DNA from: Atherix ibis
Taxonomy: Eukaryota > Arthropoda > Insecta > Diptera > Athericidae
Direction of reading: 5' to 3'
Length of the DNA: 64,000 nucleotides
Assembly: GCA_958298945.1 (NCBI GenBank)
Contig: OY282606.1
Span: forward strand, 48,621,920 to 48,685,919
Under the pieces are notes generated by a model that did not search any database, had not been told where the DNA came from, and saw only the letters and a list, made by a program, of their open reading frames with translations. The stretch's first letter is position 1; every line of letters starts with the position of its first letter. The translations under genes and the position numbers were made by a program. Positions 33,287 to 45,260 of this stretch are shown piece after piece.

Positions 33287-35950
33287 TATATCAAAATTTC
33301 TGATAAAATATTTGTTGTAATATTTTTTACTAAAAAGAGAAGCAGACAAAATATAACTAATCAGAATTCAAAGTGATTTTTTTAATATCAAATTAAGAAA
33401 TTACCCTTACATAAAATATGAATTCTACTATTAAGTTATAAGATTACTATAGACTGTAGAAGTTCCCAAGATATTAAAGCCGTTAGGATATTGAACTTTT
33501 ATCGAACGTGTCGTAAGATATAAGTTGTATAATTTAATTCTCAATGACTGAAATGTCCTTAGAAATTTTCGACCGCAATAATTCATCATGAAAATTAATT
33601 TTAAGGATACAAAACTACCCTACATATGTGTACATATAAAGAAAAAAGTATATTATAATAAAATAAAATAGAAAATCCATAAAAGAATTATTGAGAATTG
33701 AAACGCTCCCAAAATTTTTGTTTTTGATGGTTTCACTGAATAAGAAAATAAGTTTTACTACACTAAAATGACGAGAACTACCAAGTCAAAATAAATACAC
33801 CTGCTATTGAGGTATAGATAAAAATTTTCTAGCAAATTAATAGAAACATTTAAAGTTAAATCAAAAATTGTAGACGACGCAATTTATACCAGCATCAAAG
33901 CAATGAGTTTTCAATGAAAGATTTCCAAATTGAAAATGACTTGAAGAAGTTACGATTAACTTTCATATGAAATGGTTTTAATTCGAACGACATTTATGAA
34001 TAAATTATGCTAATACTAATTGTGTGGGGGACAAAAATTACTTAACGATGACAACTACACTATTGGTGTTGTTATTGTAAGCATGGATCATTGGAGTCGC
34101 TGCTCTTTTTGTCTACGAAATACTGATAAAAATATAGTTTTCAAGATAGAGTTTCATATCTCTTATAAGTAGTTTTGTGATATTTTATTGGTTAGTATTT
34201 TTACTTAGATTCTTTTACATATTTTCCCAATTGTAATTTTATATAGAGTTTCAGATAGTTTGAATAGTGTTTCCGGATGCCGATTACTTAAGACCAAAAG
34301 TTAAATTTATACTCGATGAGATAAAGTTCCCCTTAAAGAGTTTATTATGTTTTTGATAAAAATCGGATAAGAAAAAGAGGAGATGAAAATGGTTATAATT
34401 ATTATATAATTTTACTATTTATATAAAAAAGGACAAACTTTTTAGTCCTACTAAAGTAATGATATTTACGTCATTCCAAAGACTGACGTCCTATTTTAAA
34501 TTCAAAGTTGATTAAGTAATTTACCACCGAGAAAGATTTTTAGAATTAATTGAACGCCAATTTCAGAATAACCCGCAAGCTAAATATAATTACAAGAATA
34601 CAATTCTATTATAGCAAAATGCAAAAAAAAAATTCAAGTTTGATTCAATAATGGTTCATCTCCAACTTAAGATAATTATTGCATTTCAGAATCGCTTTGC
34701 CACTCTTACTTTTTTTTTTATTAAAGAATCAACTTTAAAAGCTTTTCTTTCTTAAAAAGTTAATTTGAAAAAAAAAATTATTCCTAAAAGAATCTTTCCT
34801 TTGCGTACCGAAACTGTTAATGCAGAAATTTTCTAGGGTCCAAAGACAAAAAAAAATCAGTAAGAATTCATATATTTTAACAATTCGAAACTAAATAAGA
34901 AATTTTACGAAACTTTTTCTATTCGAAAATTTTATATTTATAAATTTTTCTTTCGCATTTTGTTTTAAATATTATAATTGCGATGGTATTGAGTAGATTC
35001 TGTTTGGTAAAAATTACTCTATTTTGTAATAGTTGTCCATCTTTTCACAATTCACTTGTCAAAGAGAAAGTTTTTGACTATGAAATGGAATCGTGACGAA
35101 CTCTCTTGAATATCCTTTCTATGTAATATCGGATTTATGAAAAAGAATGAAAAGTTCTCGAAAAAGTTAAATTTCTTCAAGTTAACTATTAAAAAACTTT
35201 CTATTAAGTTAAGAGTTTTTTTTTCCTATTTTATTTTAACTTATTTAGAGTAACTGATAGTCGGACAGACATTTTTATGTATAAAATGCAAAATGAATTA
35301 TTCCAAATGGATATGATTTATTTTTTCTTCAAACAACTATTAAAAATAGTTTTTTATTTGTTAATTTATTTGAATTTTCTGCATTAGTAATAAATACCGA
35401 TGCAAACAAATAAATTTTAATATAAGAAATAATGAAAAAAGTTATTATACAAGGAATTTTTGAAGACAGCCCCTAAAAACCTGAGCACATAATTCTCTTT
35501 TTAAAAATGGTTGAAAAATATACAAAATTGCATGTATAAATTTTGTTTATTGGAAAAAGAAATTTTTCGCCAACTTTTTGAAAATATTTTTATTAAATTG
35601 ACTGCCCTTGTTTTTAAGGAATTATTTTCTTTATAAATTAAATACTCAAAATTTCGCATTTATAATGAAAAACCAAAAAAATACGTTAGGCAATAATATG
35701 AATTTTTAACAATTCAGTTTTCAATTTAAATATTTTCTTCTAAATATAAACGAAATATTCAAACGAAAAACAAAAAAAATATATTGTAAAAAGACTGGAA
35801 CCAACACTTAAAAAAAAGCCTAAAATACAAAAAAACGAGAAAAAAATTTGATGTGAGATATTTTTACTTAAAGTAAATTTTTCTTTTTAGGCTTAAAGCC
35901 TTACGGATTTACTTAAATTTTTTGGGCCTACAAAATTGTACTTACTTGAT
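33287..35950. other. AT-rich non-coding DNA, no gene seen
   Basis: No gene, RNA or transposon boundary recognised on either strand; homopolymer-rich throughout. Confidence 0.5.
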
Positions 35951-35979
35951 CTCAAGAAATCAATATCTACTTTGGAAGC

Positions 35980-36240
35980 CAAAGAAATTAAAAAAAAAAA
36001 AGCACCGGATTCTGATAATATTCAGAGAGGTTCTATGAAAGAAGTGGTACAGAGTACGGCTGCAAAAAGGCATGCTAATCGAGTGGAACATGGGATTTAT
36101 AAGCCCAATCTATAAAAAGGGTGTTAAGTTCGAAAGCTCCAGCTACAGATCAACAAGTCACATAATACTGAATATAAAATTTCCTCAAAACGTCTGAGGC
36201 GATCAACAGTCGAAAAAAACTCGAGAATTTTAAGTCCGTA
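35980..36240 (+). pseudogene. Non-LTR RT fragment, RTE-like
   Basis: A plus-strand frame reads KKKAPDSDNIQRGSMKEVVQ (about 35993-36050), the equivalent of the KKNKASGxDNIxAELLK block upstream of RT motif 1. Then, with frame changes, MGFISPI-KKGVKFESSSYR (about 36090-36150), the HKKGDxxxxxNYRGI block. It resembles the element at 9.9-11.2 kb. Nothing certain follows downstream. Confidence 0.55.
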
Positions 36241-36760
36241 GTCATTTCGTATTCGTTGATGAGCTATTTAAGACAATGGACGATATTAATATCTTTTCGG
36301 AACTTATCGATATAGGTTGGGAGCAGAATCCTTTTAACTTTTTGAATTAATAATAGCTTTCATCAAATTGAGGTGTATTGTAATCTGCAAATTTCTGTTT
36401 TCACAATAAACAGTAGTTTCTTTACGGTTTTTGGCGCCCCAAAAAAGAATTTTTATCTAGAAACCCAGTTAGCGGACTTCAAAGGAGTAGACAGTCCTCT
36501 AGATGAAAAAACTGCGCCGAGCAGGTTTGAGTAAATTCAGTGTCAGAAATTTTTTCATGAGATCGCAATTTACAAAGGGTTGTAGTGCTAATAAAAAATA
36601 ATAATAAAGAGCTTTGCAATACGTACGATCCATCTTTCGCAACCTTTTATTTTCCAACATCTCAAATGACAGTGCTATTATTTGTATACGAATGTGTTTT
36701 GCTTTAGCGACCATTTAATTAAAAAGAACTATATGATTTACTAAATGCGTCGAGATACTG
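36241..36760. other. Non-coding, no gene seen
   Basis: AT-rich sequence with possible further decayed retroelement. The minus-strand ORF at 36499-36714 has no domain signal. Confidence 0.4.
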
Positions 36761-36764
36761 AAAA

Positions 36765-37110
36765 TTTATTATAAGAATTTGTGCTCTATTCGGTAGACGT
36801 TCCGTGAGTTGCGTGGAATTTATTGGTGAAAAAATCATCCTCAGCGATGGAACGAATTTTTGCGTGAACAAAGTTTTTACACCGCAATTTTACGAGGCAT
36901 GCTGATGTCGTGCGATATAACGGCCATAGATGGAGCAATGGCATATGCCAATAAACAGATAGTACTTTTCGAACTGGAGAACAACATCATTCAAGCCATT
37001 GGTGAGATTAAGCCCGATTTATGCAGAAGTCTTCTCAAATGGTACCTCCCGGATTATCTCCACCAAACGAAGCTATGGGGGCAACTTGAACAAATGTTCT
37101 TTTTCTAACT
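36765..37110 (+). pseudogene. Probable decayed Tc1/mariner transposase fragment
   Basis: The frame around 36810-36870 reads FIGEKIILSDGTNFCVNKVF, similar to the KIIFSDEAHFxxNGFVNKQN block of the WPPRSCDL-type transposases. After a frame change, SCDITAIDGAMAYANKQI and FELENNIIQAIGEIKPDLC (36900-37035) parallel the SCDLTPLDYFLWGYVKSK ... LEDNIRRxIAEIxPDL C-terminal region. The middle of the protein is deleted. The similarity is by eye only. Confidence 0.45.
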
Positions 37111-39810
37111 TAAATTTTTCTAATTTTTTATTGCTACACACTGTATATTTTCCATCTCTATTTTAAAGATAAATAAAATATATTCAAATAAGAATAAAAA
37201 ATATCACCATTTTTAAATGTCTGTTGTAGATTTAAAAATATTTCGAATATTTCTTCGAAAACCATAAGAAATGGCAGAGACAAACTATGAGTTCGTTCGT
37301 ATGTATGGAACTATTTAAAAAATCAACAAAAAAACTATTTTTAATAATAAATATAAAAAATAAATTAATTATAATGCCAATAAACGAATTGAGAAATAAT
37401 ATTTAAGGAAATTTGTATATTTTTAGCGATTCAATCTTTTATCTTTTATCATAAAATTTGTAATATTTCTAGTTATTTTAATAAAAAAATTTGGATTTTT
37501 TATATTAAAATTATTAAATATACAGAATCTTGAAATTTTTTAATTAAAATAACTCAAAATATTTCCTACAATTGGAAAGCTACACCTTTAGTTTGAAAAA
37601 TTACTTCAACAAGGTACTAAATAGTAGTTTTTTAACCTAGCATTGATAACACATAATATTATCGTACCTCATAAGAATATTGTAAATATTGCTAAAAAAA
37701 ATTCGGCAAACACCTTGTACTTATTACACCCAATAGAAATATCTCACTTCTCGAACTCTTCAAATTTTATCCCATAAGACCTTAAAACTTAGATTTATTA
37801 TTTCCAATCTGGATAAATTTTATTCATTTTCTTTTATAAAAACCCTTAAATGATTTTAAATGTGCTTAGTTTCGAACGTAATAGAACTTATTTCATTGCA
37901 AAAAGTGGAAAAACAACAGAAAAATGTGTGTAATTTTTAACTCACCTAAAGACAAGAGCTATCAGGAAGAAAATTTTCTTTAACGAGATAAGAAAAAAAA
38001 AAGTTAAAAAAGAAGACGCAAAATCACTTAAATCTTTTCACCAATTAAGTATTCATATTCCTGTATCCTAAAACTTCAGATCTTGTTCGTTTCGTTATTT
38101 CCAAATTACGAGCACATAACGCACTAATAGATTGAAAAATTTTCCAAAAAAAAAAAACTCGTAAAAAGCTCTTCAATTGAATTTATTTGCAAATAATGCA
38201 ATCAAGAATAAAAAAGAATTTACAATTTTTGAAAAACAAAATTGAAAGCTAAGAAAATCGTACTTCAAAGTATTTAAAAACCTGACCGACCTGACAGCGC
38301 CCTGGGCAGCAAAGCAAACTGTTCAAGTGGTAAGCTTATGTCGTGGGCGTAATAGAATATTTCAAGGAGCTGCTTCAAAGTTACTCAGCATCTACTCATA
38401 CTCGTCATTGTATCATTTATTAACGTAATTGTATCTTAAATAATCTCAAGTGATTTTATTCCACCTAATTAGAAGCATCTTCTTATTCATGTAATGGGGA
38501 GATTTCATGGATGGATACACCGCCGAATACCTTTACAATTTCATTTCGATTTTGTAACTTTTGAAGAAGTTGCTCATTCCAAATGGTTCCCATCCAATAC
38601 TCCTCCATTCCCATAGCTCACCATCTTTCTCTCTAATTTCTGTTATTATTTTATAAGGTTTCTTTTTTTCCATCTTTTATTTCCTATAAAATACCTTGTA
38701 CCATTTAGCATTTACCTTGTTATCATAAACGTCAAAAAAAATGAAGGAAAAGAATTCACTTTATAAATTTTTTATAATAAAAAATTACTTTTCTAAGCTA
38801 ATTTCGGATTTTTTTTGTTGATAAAATCAAATCAAATAAAAATAATTTAAGGACAAAAAACTAGAGAGGATGATATACGAAATAGAATAAAAAATATATA
38901 GAATAATATGATGCTAGGATAGAGGGGGAAGAATTCTTGAAAAGGCCTGTATTAAAACAGGAATAAGGACAGCTTGTAAATCATAATAGAAACAAAATAA
39001 CTCCCGGGGATTATATTCAATAACAATAGGGTGGTTCGCCGGCAGGATTTTAAGTCATTGAAATGAAGCGGGCGTCATAAATAATTCACAAACTCCTTAA
39101 AAACGATGATAGGCGCTGTCTTTTTTTCATCTTTAAGCAATATTTTTCTCTCATAGTATTCATGATAAAAATTTGGCATTTTATTTCCGTCAGTTATACT
39201 ATTTTTTCTTTTTTTTTTGAATAAATGATCAAGTAAAATATACACGGTCCGGCCAGGAAGGCAAAAAATAAGCCTCGAAAAAAAGCAAGATTTTTTGGGG
39301 TGGGATAATATAGCAATCGTTACAAATTTGTCGACAGGTAAGCATACTACCTTACTTTTTTTATATCTGGAAGATGATTGACTCAAAGAAGAATCTGATT
39401 TAAAAACTTATTCTTTGAATTGTGTTTTTGTTCGGGAGATAATTTTTATAATTTTCGAAATGAATTAGTCCAATTCTGTGTATTATTTTCCATAAAAACC
39501 ATTTTAATTGGCTATTGACATTAAATTTTTTTTAGTATACATATTTTTCCTTTGATTCCTTTGAGTAGTAACTTAAAAATTACAGAACATTTTTTGTAAG
39601 TTTTCAATTTGTAGAGGTAAGTTTTCTTTTAAACGAAAAAACTTTGTTTTTCCATTGAACTTTTTTTTTTTAATTTTTTTTCCTTATAAAAAGTGGTGCA
39701 TAATTGAAACCTAAGATTATGGTGGTATTTTTGAGCAATGGATTGCGTTGGGTTCCATGCTATAGCCGATCAACTGGGAGCGGCGAAGCTCTATACCATT
39801 CTATGTTCAG
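37111..39810. other. AT-rich non-coding DNA, no gene seen
   Basis: No recognised gene or RNA. The minus-strand ORF at 39075-39386 (103 codons) has no domain, signal or repeat that I can identify and is not called. Confidence 0.5.
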
Positions 39811-39839
39811 TACACAAAATGCCATTTGATCAGTAGATA

Positions 39840-40644
39840 CGAGGGTCATTCAATAAGTACTGAGCCTCACCGCCCGATGGAACTACTGTCACAAAAGAAA
39901 TTTACCATCGTGCAGTACATTCTTTTAATAGCCTACTATCAAAATTTCAGTCGATTCCCTTCATTAGTTTTGTTTCGAGAGCCTTTGAAAGCGAGCGTGT
40001 CGGTCGGTTGCACAAAAATGGAAAAAGAACAATATCGTTCGGTGATTAGATTCTTGTTTTTGGAAGGGAAAACGCGCAGCGAAATCAAAGTACGCTTGGA
40101 TGCTGTGTATGGTGACTCTTCTCCTTCGATGGCGAACGTCAAGAATTGGTTCAACGAGTTTGTTCGTGGCCGCACGTCGGTTTTTGATGAGCCATGCCCA
40201 GGTGCCCCGAAAACGGCTGCTACGGAGGAAAACGGTAAAAAAGTCCACGATCTCGTGTTGGCAGACCGTCGATTGAAGGTTCACGAGATAGCTGAGACTG
40301 TGGGCATCGCAGTAGGAACGGTGCATCATATTCTACACGAAGAACTGGGCATGAGAAAGCTGTCGGCGCGATGGGTGCCGCGTTTGCTCACACCGGAAAA
40401 CAAGCGCAACCGTGAGATCACATCGGCGACGTGTTTGGTGCTATTTTGCGGAGGTCATCGTCGCCACGGAGGCCTATTTTGCTCCCCTCGAGAAAATGTA
40501 TTTTTTTGGACTGGTTAAAAAAGTTAGAGCATCGCTGGGCCAAGTGTATCGAGCTTGAAGGAGATTATGTGGAAAAATAAATTGCCACCTTTCCAAAATT
40601 TTCGTTTTCCTTTTGTAGGCTAAGTACTTGTTGAATGACCCTCG
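39840..40644 (+). mobile_element. Mariner family B copy B2, internally deleted
   Basis: Has both family B inverted repeats (CGAGGGTCATTCAATAAGTA and the complement ending GACCCTCG) and a TA duplication (39838-39839 and 40645-40646). 805 bp against 1292 bp for B1: a 487-bp internal deletion. Both ends being intact, it could have been moved by an active family B transposase, a MITE-like state. Confidence 0.92.
40018..40580 (+). pseudogene. Mariner family B transposase, internal deletion
   Basis: ATG at 40018 (MEKEQYRS). The first ~143 residues match B1 with few changes (RLDAVYGDSSPSMANVKNW, HHILHEELGMRKLSARWVPR), up to TSATCLVLF near 40446. The sequence then jumps to the region of EEVIVATEAYFAPLEKMYF, out of frame, and ends at the family stop near 40580. 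All three catalytic acids are removed. The retained segment is the DNA-binding half, so a truncated repeat-binding protein is conceivable but speculative. Confidence 0.88.
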
Positions 40645-40696
40645 TAAGATCAGTTCCAAACTGATCTTATCTACTGATCAAATGGCATTTTGTGTA

Positions 40697-41095
40697 TTTG
40701 GCTAACAATAAAAGATTTCTGGCAAACCAATCTACTCAACAACCAGTCCGAAATTCTGAGTAATAATACTTTCAGAGACCGAACTAGGCATACCACACTT
40801 AACTACAATTTCTCTTCCGGTGGCAAACCATATCCTTTCTTCCATTCCTTTGGCATTCAACTCTCTTATCATATTTGAAATGAATATCACTTAACTCATA
40901 ATCTATTTTGGGTAGGACTTTTTCCACTTGGATTTCCCAGACTTAACAGTTCTATGAAGTAAACTTCTTCAATTTGACTATTTCTTATTACTTCCTCTAA
41001 ACTAACTATCGACCAGTTTCATAAAACAACTTACAGCAAGCAAATAAACAAGAGCCAATAACTTAAAGTAAGTTTTTAGTTTCCTCCATAATAAA
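40697..41095. other. Non-coding or unrecognised 5' part of the jockey copy
   Basis: No certain gene. It lies directly upstream of the decayed jockey endonuclease in the same orientation, so it may hold remnants of that element's first ORF. No zinc-knuckle motif was found. Confidence 0.35.
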
Positions 41096-41129
41096 CGTAT
41101 TGACTAAGCACTTATAACAGAGACGCACT

Positions 41130-43150
41130 GCATCTCAAACTCGTACTTTACTATAGAGACTACACCATATACAGAACAGACCATCCAAACAATACTGAGC
41201 ATGGTGGAACAGCTATCCTTATAAGCAGATCCATCAAACATTACATCCACTCCAATTTCACCTCCAAATCCCTACAATCCACAGTTGTTACAATTAATAC
41301 CTCCCAATTTAACCTAAATGTAGTATCTGTATACTATCCTCCCAATAAGGTCATCACTGCTTCCAAATTATCACCCTTGTTCCATTCACTTGGAGAATCT
41401 TTCCTCGCAGGTGGTAACTATTCGATAAATGACTCTCCAAGACTCACTATCTTATACAAATTATCAAGTAGTTTCTCCTCCAGCTCCAACTAACTGGCCA
41501 TTATCTCCTTCTAAGTGACCTGAAGTCCTTGACTACTTTATTACCTCTCAATCCATAGCTTCTCATTTATATATAGATACTCTAAGAAACATAAATTCCG
41601 ACCATACTCCTGTTCTCCTTACTCTTGAAAAAAAAATCCTTTTAACAAAAATTCTCCTCCCAGACTCATAAATGGAACAATCGACTGAAACGCATTTCGA
41701 CACGAATTAAATCAACAGATTAACTTAAAGCAAAGACTAAAAAATTTATGATGAACTCACAACTCCACTTTCTGTGAGTCCTCGTCCCAAGAAATGTACA
41801 CCATCCGTAATTAAAAATCTAATCCATTAACTTCCCAATAAAAAAGTCCCTGGTTATAATTTAATAACAGCTGCTATCCTCAAAAAAATCTCCAAAAAAA
41901 CTCTCGTGTGTATCACCTCCACATTCAACAGTATTCTTCGTATTACCTATTTTCCCTTACTTTGGAAATTTTCAATTATTAAAATGATACTGAAACCCAA
42001 AAAACCAGTCAATTCCCCATCCTCGTATAGACCTATGTTATCAAGGATTGATAGCTTGTTATCAATCCTTGGAAAAATCTTTGAGAAACTCCTCTTAAAA
42101 CGCCTTTTAAGATGCCAAAACTATTCCCGATCAATTATTCCCGAACCCAATAAAGTCAACGTGCGGTTGATTACATTGTGTCCTCTCTTAAACGAAAAGA
42201 TTAATGTCCAGGCGTGTTCCTAAATATATCATATGCCTTTGATCGAGTGTGGCACCCCGGACTGCTATGGAAACTCAAGAGCTTTCTTCCCACTATATTC
42301 TTCCTTATTTTAAACTCATATCTTTTCCTATGTCATTTCCAAGTAACAGTCAATGCTGACCATTTCAAAATATCCCGTATCACAAGGCAGTATTTTTGGT
42401 TCAATCCTATGCAATATTTATAGCTTTGATATCCCAACTAATCCCAAAACTGTAACCGCTACATTTGCTGACGACATCGCTTTTCTTGCATCCCACTCTA
42501 ATATCAAAATCGCTCCCAGAGACCTTCAATCCCATATAAAAAATCTGCAAGACTGGTTTACAAGGTAGAGAGTAATAATAAATGAGCAGAAGAGTATACA
42601 TGTTACTTTCACCCTCTGCAAAGATCCCCCCCATCCGAATATACCTTAATAGGGACATCATTACATCAAAAGACAAAGTACGCTACTTGGAACTAAAGCT
42701 AGACAAACGACTTACTTGGAACGTTCATGCGACGTCAAAAAGACTTGAACTTAACAGACGTTACCGAATACTTCTTAGACTACTGAACAACCGATCGAAA
42801 CTGACACTAAAGAACAAACGATTTTAAAACTGATCTGGACGTACGGTATTGAGCTATGGGGTTCTACCAAGGCTTCCAATTCTTATCGTATCCAATCTGT
42901 TCAATCCAAAATTCTCTGAAAAATTGTTGATGCCCCGTTCTATGTTCGTAACAAAGTTCTTCCACGTGGCCTAAATGTTCCCTCCGTTCATGATTTGTGT
43001 ATCTCCCGTTATAAAAAGTTTCACTCCTGACTACCCTATCACTATAATGCTCTCATTAAGAAAGCTTTCCTCTGTTAACTTCCCTATTTATACTAGTCGG
43101 TGTTCAACAGGTAATTTGTCACGAGATTTCTAAAAATGTAAAAATCTCTG
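41130..43150 (+). pseudogene. Jockey-type endonuclease/reverse transcriptase, multiply broken
   Basis: In order, across frames: endonuclease part (TDHPNNTEHGGTAILISRSI, 41180-41240; NVVSVYYPPNKVITASKL, 41310-41370), LPNKKVPGYNLITAAILKK (41830-41890), FNSILRITYFPLLWKFSIIK (41925-41985), the SYRP...LLSILGKIFEKLLLKR block with a 15-16-nt inverted insertion, YAFDRVWHPGLLWKLKSFLP (42230-42290), then a FADDIAFLASH version of the active site (FADD, 42464-42475), LDKRLTWNVHATSKRLELNR (42700-42760) and a C-terminal IVDAPFYVRNKVLPRGLNVP region (42920-42980). Confidence 0.75.
42042..42071. repeat. Palindrome inserted in the jockey RT gene
   Basis: CAAGGATTGATA (42042-42053) and TATCAATCCTTG (42060-42071) with a 6-nt loop. 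The right arm is ancestral coding sequence (LLSILG), seen at the matching place in copy 1. The left arm is an extra 15-16 nt absent from copy 1. Confidence 0.85.
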
Positions 43151-43250
43151 TTAGATAGAGAAACACCGATGGGTGTTTACTCTCACATGTTCTTGTCCTG
43201 TCATTGTAGTGTCTTTGTCAAGCAACGTTTTATTCATGTGTCAATAACGA

Positions 43251-44040
43251 TTCAATCGTACAACAAATTGATTACAAAGCTGCTGATACTATGTTCAGAT
43301 AATATTGTAATTATTTATTATTAAATAAAACGGATACATAATTTCATGAGTATGCACAGTTTTCCCATAATTATGTACACTTAAAGTGATGGAAAGATTA
43401 TTAACATTGGTGACAGGGGAGAACATTAAGGGAAAATACAACCTCTGCAAAGAATGGCTGTCACTACAAGTCAAGACATTCTCTTTTAACTGCTTCGAAA
43501 GGTGACAAAGGTGCCCATAATCTGACGACAATGGTTTGACAACCCTCAGAATTACGAAGCACGATGTCACAACGGGTAAATTGTTTTTGCCTGATTCGAG
43601 ATAACCCCAACCCCCATTTTGTGTTTTTCTATAGCTAAACATTAGAGAATTCCCTTTTGTTAACAACCACAATTTGACGGTAAGAAAAGTATTAACGAGA
43701 GCGTGTCCTATAAAGTTTATGAGATTTCGATACGAGAATTAGTAAAGAGTTATCCGTTTAACGGTTTTGATAGTATTTGGCAGTTATTTAAAGCATATAC
43801 AACTTTTAAAGTTTAGATTAAAATTTACCATTTTACAATATGGATTGTTTAAATACCGAGCTATGTGTTAAAATTGTAAATTCTTTTTATAAACTGGTGA
43901 TTCTGCCGGTGCCATATTTTTTCTTCAAAATTTTCTTCAGCGAAGAGGCTACTTTTTCGCTTGTAGGATACATCAATAAGCGAAATTGCTATTTATAAAG
44001 CTCTGAAATCTACAAGTAACTGTAGTAAAGTTATTGTACT
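43251..44040. other. Non-coding, no gene seen
   Basis: No recognised gene. The minus-strand ORF at 43295-43672 (125 codons) has no domain that I can name and no supporting context. Confidence 0.45.
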
Positions 44041-44140
44041 TCAATGTATCCGGCTCTCAGTATGGATTTACAAAAGGTAAATCGACTGGGGACGCCTGGA
44101 CGCGTGTAAGACGGTATGTCGGGGCCCCGAAATCTGAAAT

Positions 44141-44590
44141 ATGATGATGAGTGGTCTCTTGGTACAGTTGGAGGAGACCGGTTGTGTTGTGGTCGCATAT
44201 GCGGGTGATCTTTTGCTCTTAATTGAGGGGGCGAGTAGCTCTGCAGTAGAGATAGCGGGAAGCCGCTATATGCAGATGGTGTCTGAATTGAGGAATAGAA
44301 TGGGAGTGAAAGTTTCTGAAAGGAAAACGGTGTGCGTGCTGCTGAAGGGATTTTTGGTGAATAGTAGGATCGTTTACAGGCAGTCGGGGAATGGTACGCG
44401 CGGGAAGTACGGTACCTTAGAATAAAAGTTGGAGATAGGCTGAACTTTCGGCCTCACTTGCAACATCTAAAAGGGCGCGTGGTCGATTTCGTTGGCATTC
44501 TGATGAGAGTATTTCGCAAAGAATGGGGACTTTGATCCAGAGCGGTGAAAGTCCTGTACAAAAGTCTGTTTGTTCCGTGCGCAATGTACA
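44141..44590 (+). pseudogene. R1-type reverse transcriptase fragment, YADD changed to YAGD
   Basis: The open frame 44141-44425 reads LLVQLEETGCVVVAYAGDLL, LIEGASSSAV and MGVKVSERKTVCVLLKGFL, clear RT palm sequence. The invariant first Asp of YADD is Gly (GGT at 44204-44206), so the copy could not polymerise even without its deletions. After a frame break, LEIG-RLNFRPHLQHLKG and AVKVLYKSLFVPCAMY (44540-44588) continue to the nested insertion. Confidence 0.75.
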
Positions 44591-45260
44591 CAGTGTGTTC
44601 GAAAAATAACCAGACTTATTTTTAAATCATACAACATGCAGCGCCATCTATTGAGAATTTACAGCGTTAAAAAGATACATTCATCCTCTTTCAAACATAT
44701 TAAATTCATGTAAATCGGATGACAGAAAGTTACAGCCATTTCAATAAAAGAAAAAGTGTGCTAACGTTACAAAACAGAAAAGAGCAAATATCAAATTTTG
44801 TGTTAAACTTGAAAAAAAATTCGCTGAGACATACGAATTGATAAAAAAAGTTTATGGTGATGATTGTATGAGTTGTACACAAGTTTATACGTGGTTTACA
44901 CGATTTAAAAATGGTCGTGAGGATTTTAAAGGACAACCTAATGCCAGGTCGTCCAGAAGCTTGAAATCGTACTGAATTGGTGGAAAAAGTCCGTGAAATT
45001 TTCTATTTCCAAAACTGAAAACAAAGATAAAAGGACCATTCTATGATGATATCCCCGCCATTTTTGTTTTGTAACATCAGCACATTTTTTCTTTTATTGA
45101 AATGGCTGTAACTTTCACATCTGTCATCCGATTTACATGAATTTAATTCATTTGAAAGAGGATGAATGTACTTTTTTTTAACACTGTAAAATTTCAATAG
45201 ATGGCGCTGCATGTTGTATAATTTAAATATAAATTCCTGTTATTTTTGCGACACACCGTG
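44589..45260 (+). mobile_element. Non-autonomous mariner with ~190-bp inverted repeats, nested in R1
   Basis: The left repeat starts CACAGTGTGTTCGAAAAATA (44589) and the right one is its imperfect complement ending TTGCGACACACCGTG (45260). They pair over about 190-200 bp, including a block with GCAGCGCCATCTATTGA. TA flanks both sides (44587-44588 and 45261-45262). Removing the element and one TA restores the host R1 frame across ...CAMYASCATSIQEW. The interior keeps only the N-terminal part of a mariner-like transposase. 672 bp. Confidence 0.85.
44781..44970 (+). pseudogene. Transposase N-terminal HTH fragment inside the nested element
   Basis: One frame reads RANIKFCVKLEKKFAETYEL, IKKVYGDDCMSCTQVYTWFT, RFKNGREDFKGQPNARSS and stops. 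This is the first helix-turn-helix of a mariner transposase (HTH_48/Mos1-HTH type: VYGDD..S..QVY.WF.RFK.GRE). A frame change replaces the expected PRPGRPS. The catalytic domain is completely deleted. Confidence 0.75.

Larger units (their letters stand above)
39811..40696. repeat. Long perfect palindrome split by a mariner insertion
   Basis: With the mariner (39840-40644) and one TA removed, 39811-39839 joined to 40647-40655 forms a 38-bp arm exactly complementary to 40659-40696, leaving a 3-nt loop (CCA, 40656-40658). The palindrome starts TACACAAAATGCCATTTGAT. It was whole before the mariner inserted at a TA in its left arm. Confidence 0.9.
41096..43250 (+). mobile_element. Jockey-type non-LTR retrotransposon copy 2, decayed
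   Basis: Extends further 5' than copy 1 and includes part of the endonuclease region. Its 3' untranslated region shares the block GAGAAACACCGATGGGTGTT TACTC (43158-43182) with copy 1 (9709-9733), then diverges. No poly(A) is recognisable at the 3' end. Many stops and frame changes show it is older than copy 1. Confidence 0.75.

Noticed and set aside
43295..43672. 125-codon minus-strand ORF
   Set aside because: No domain, no signal peptide, no splice or repeat context; probably chance in DNA flanking the jockey copy.
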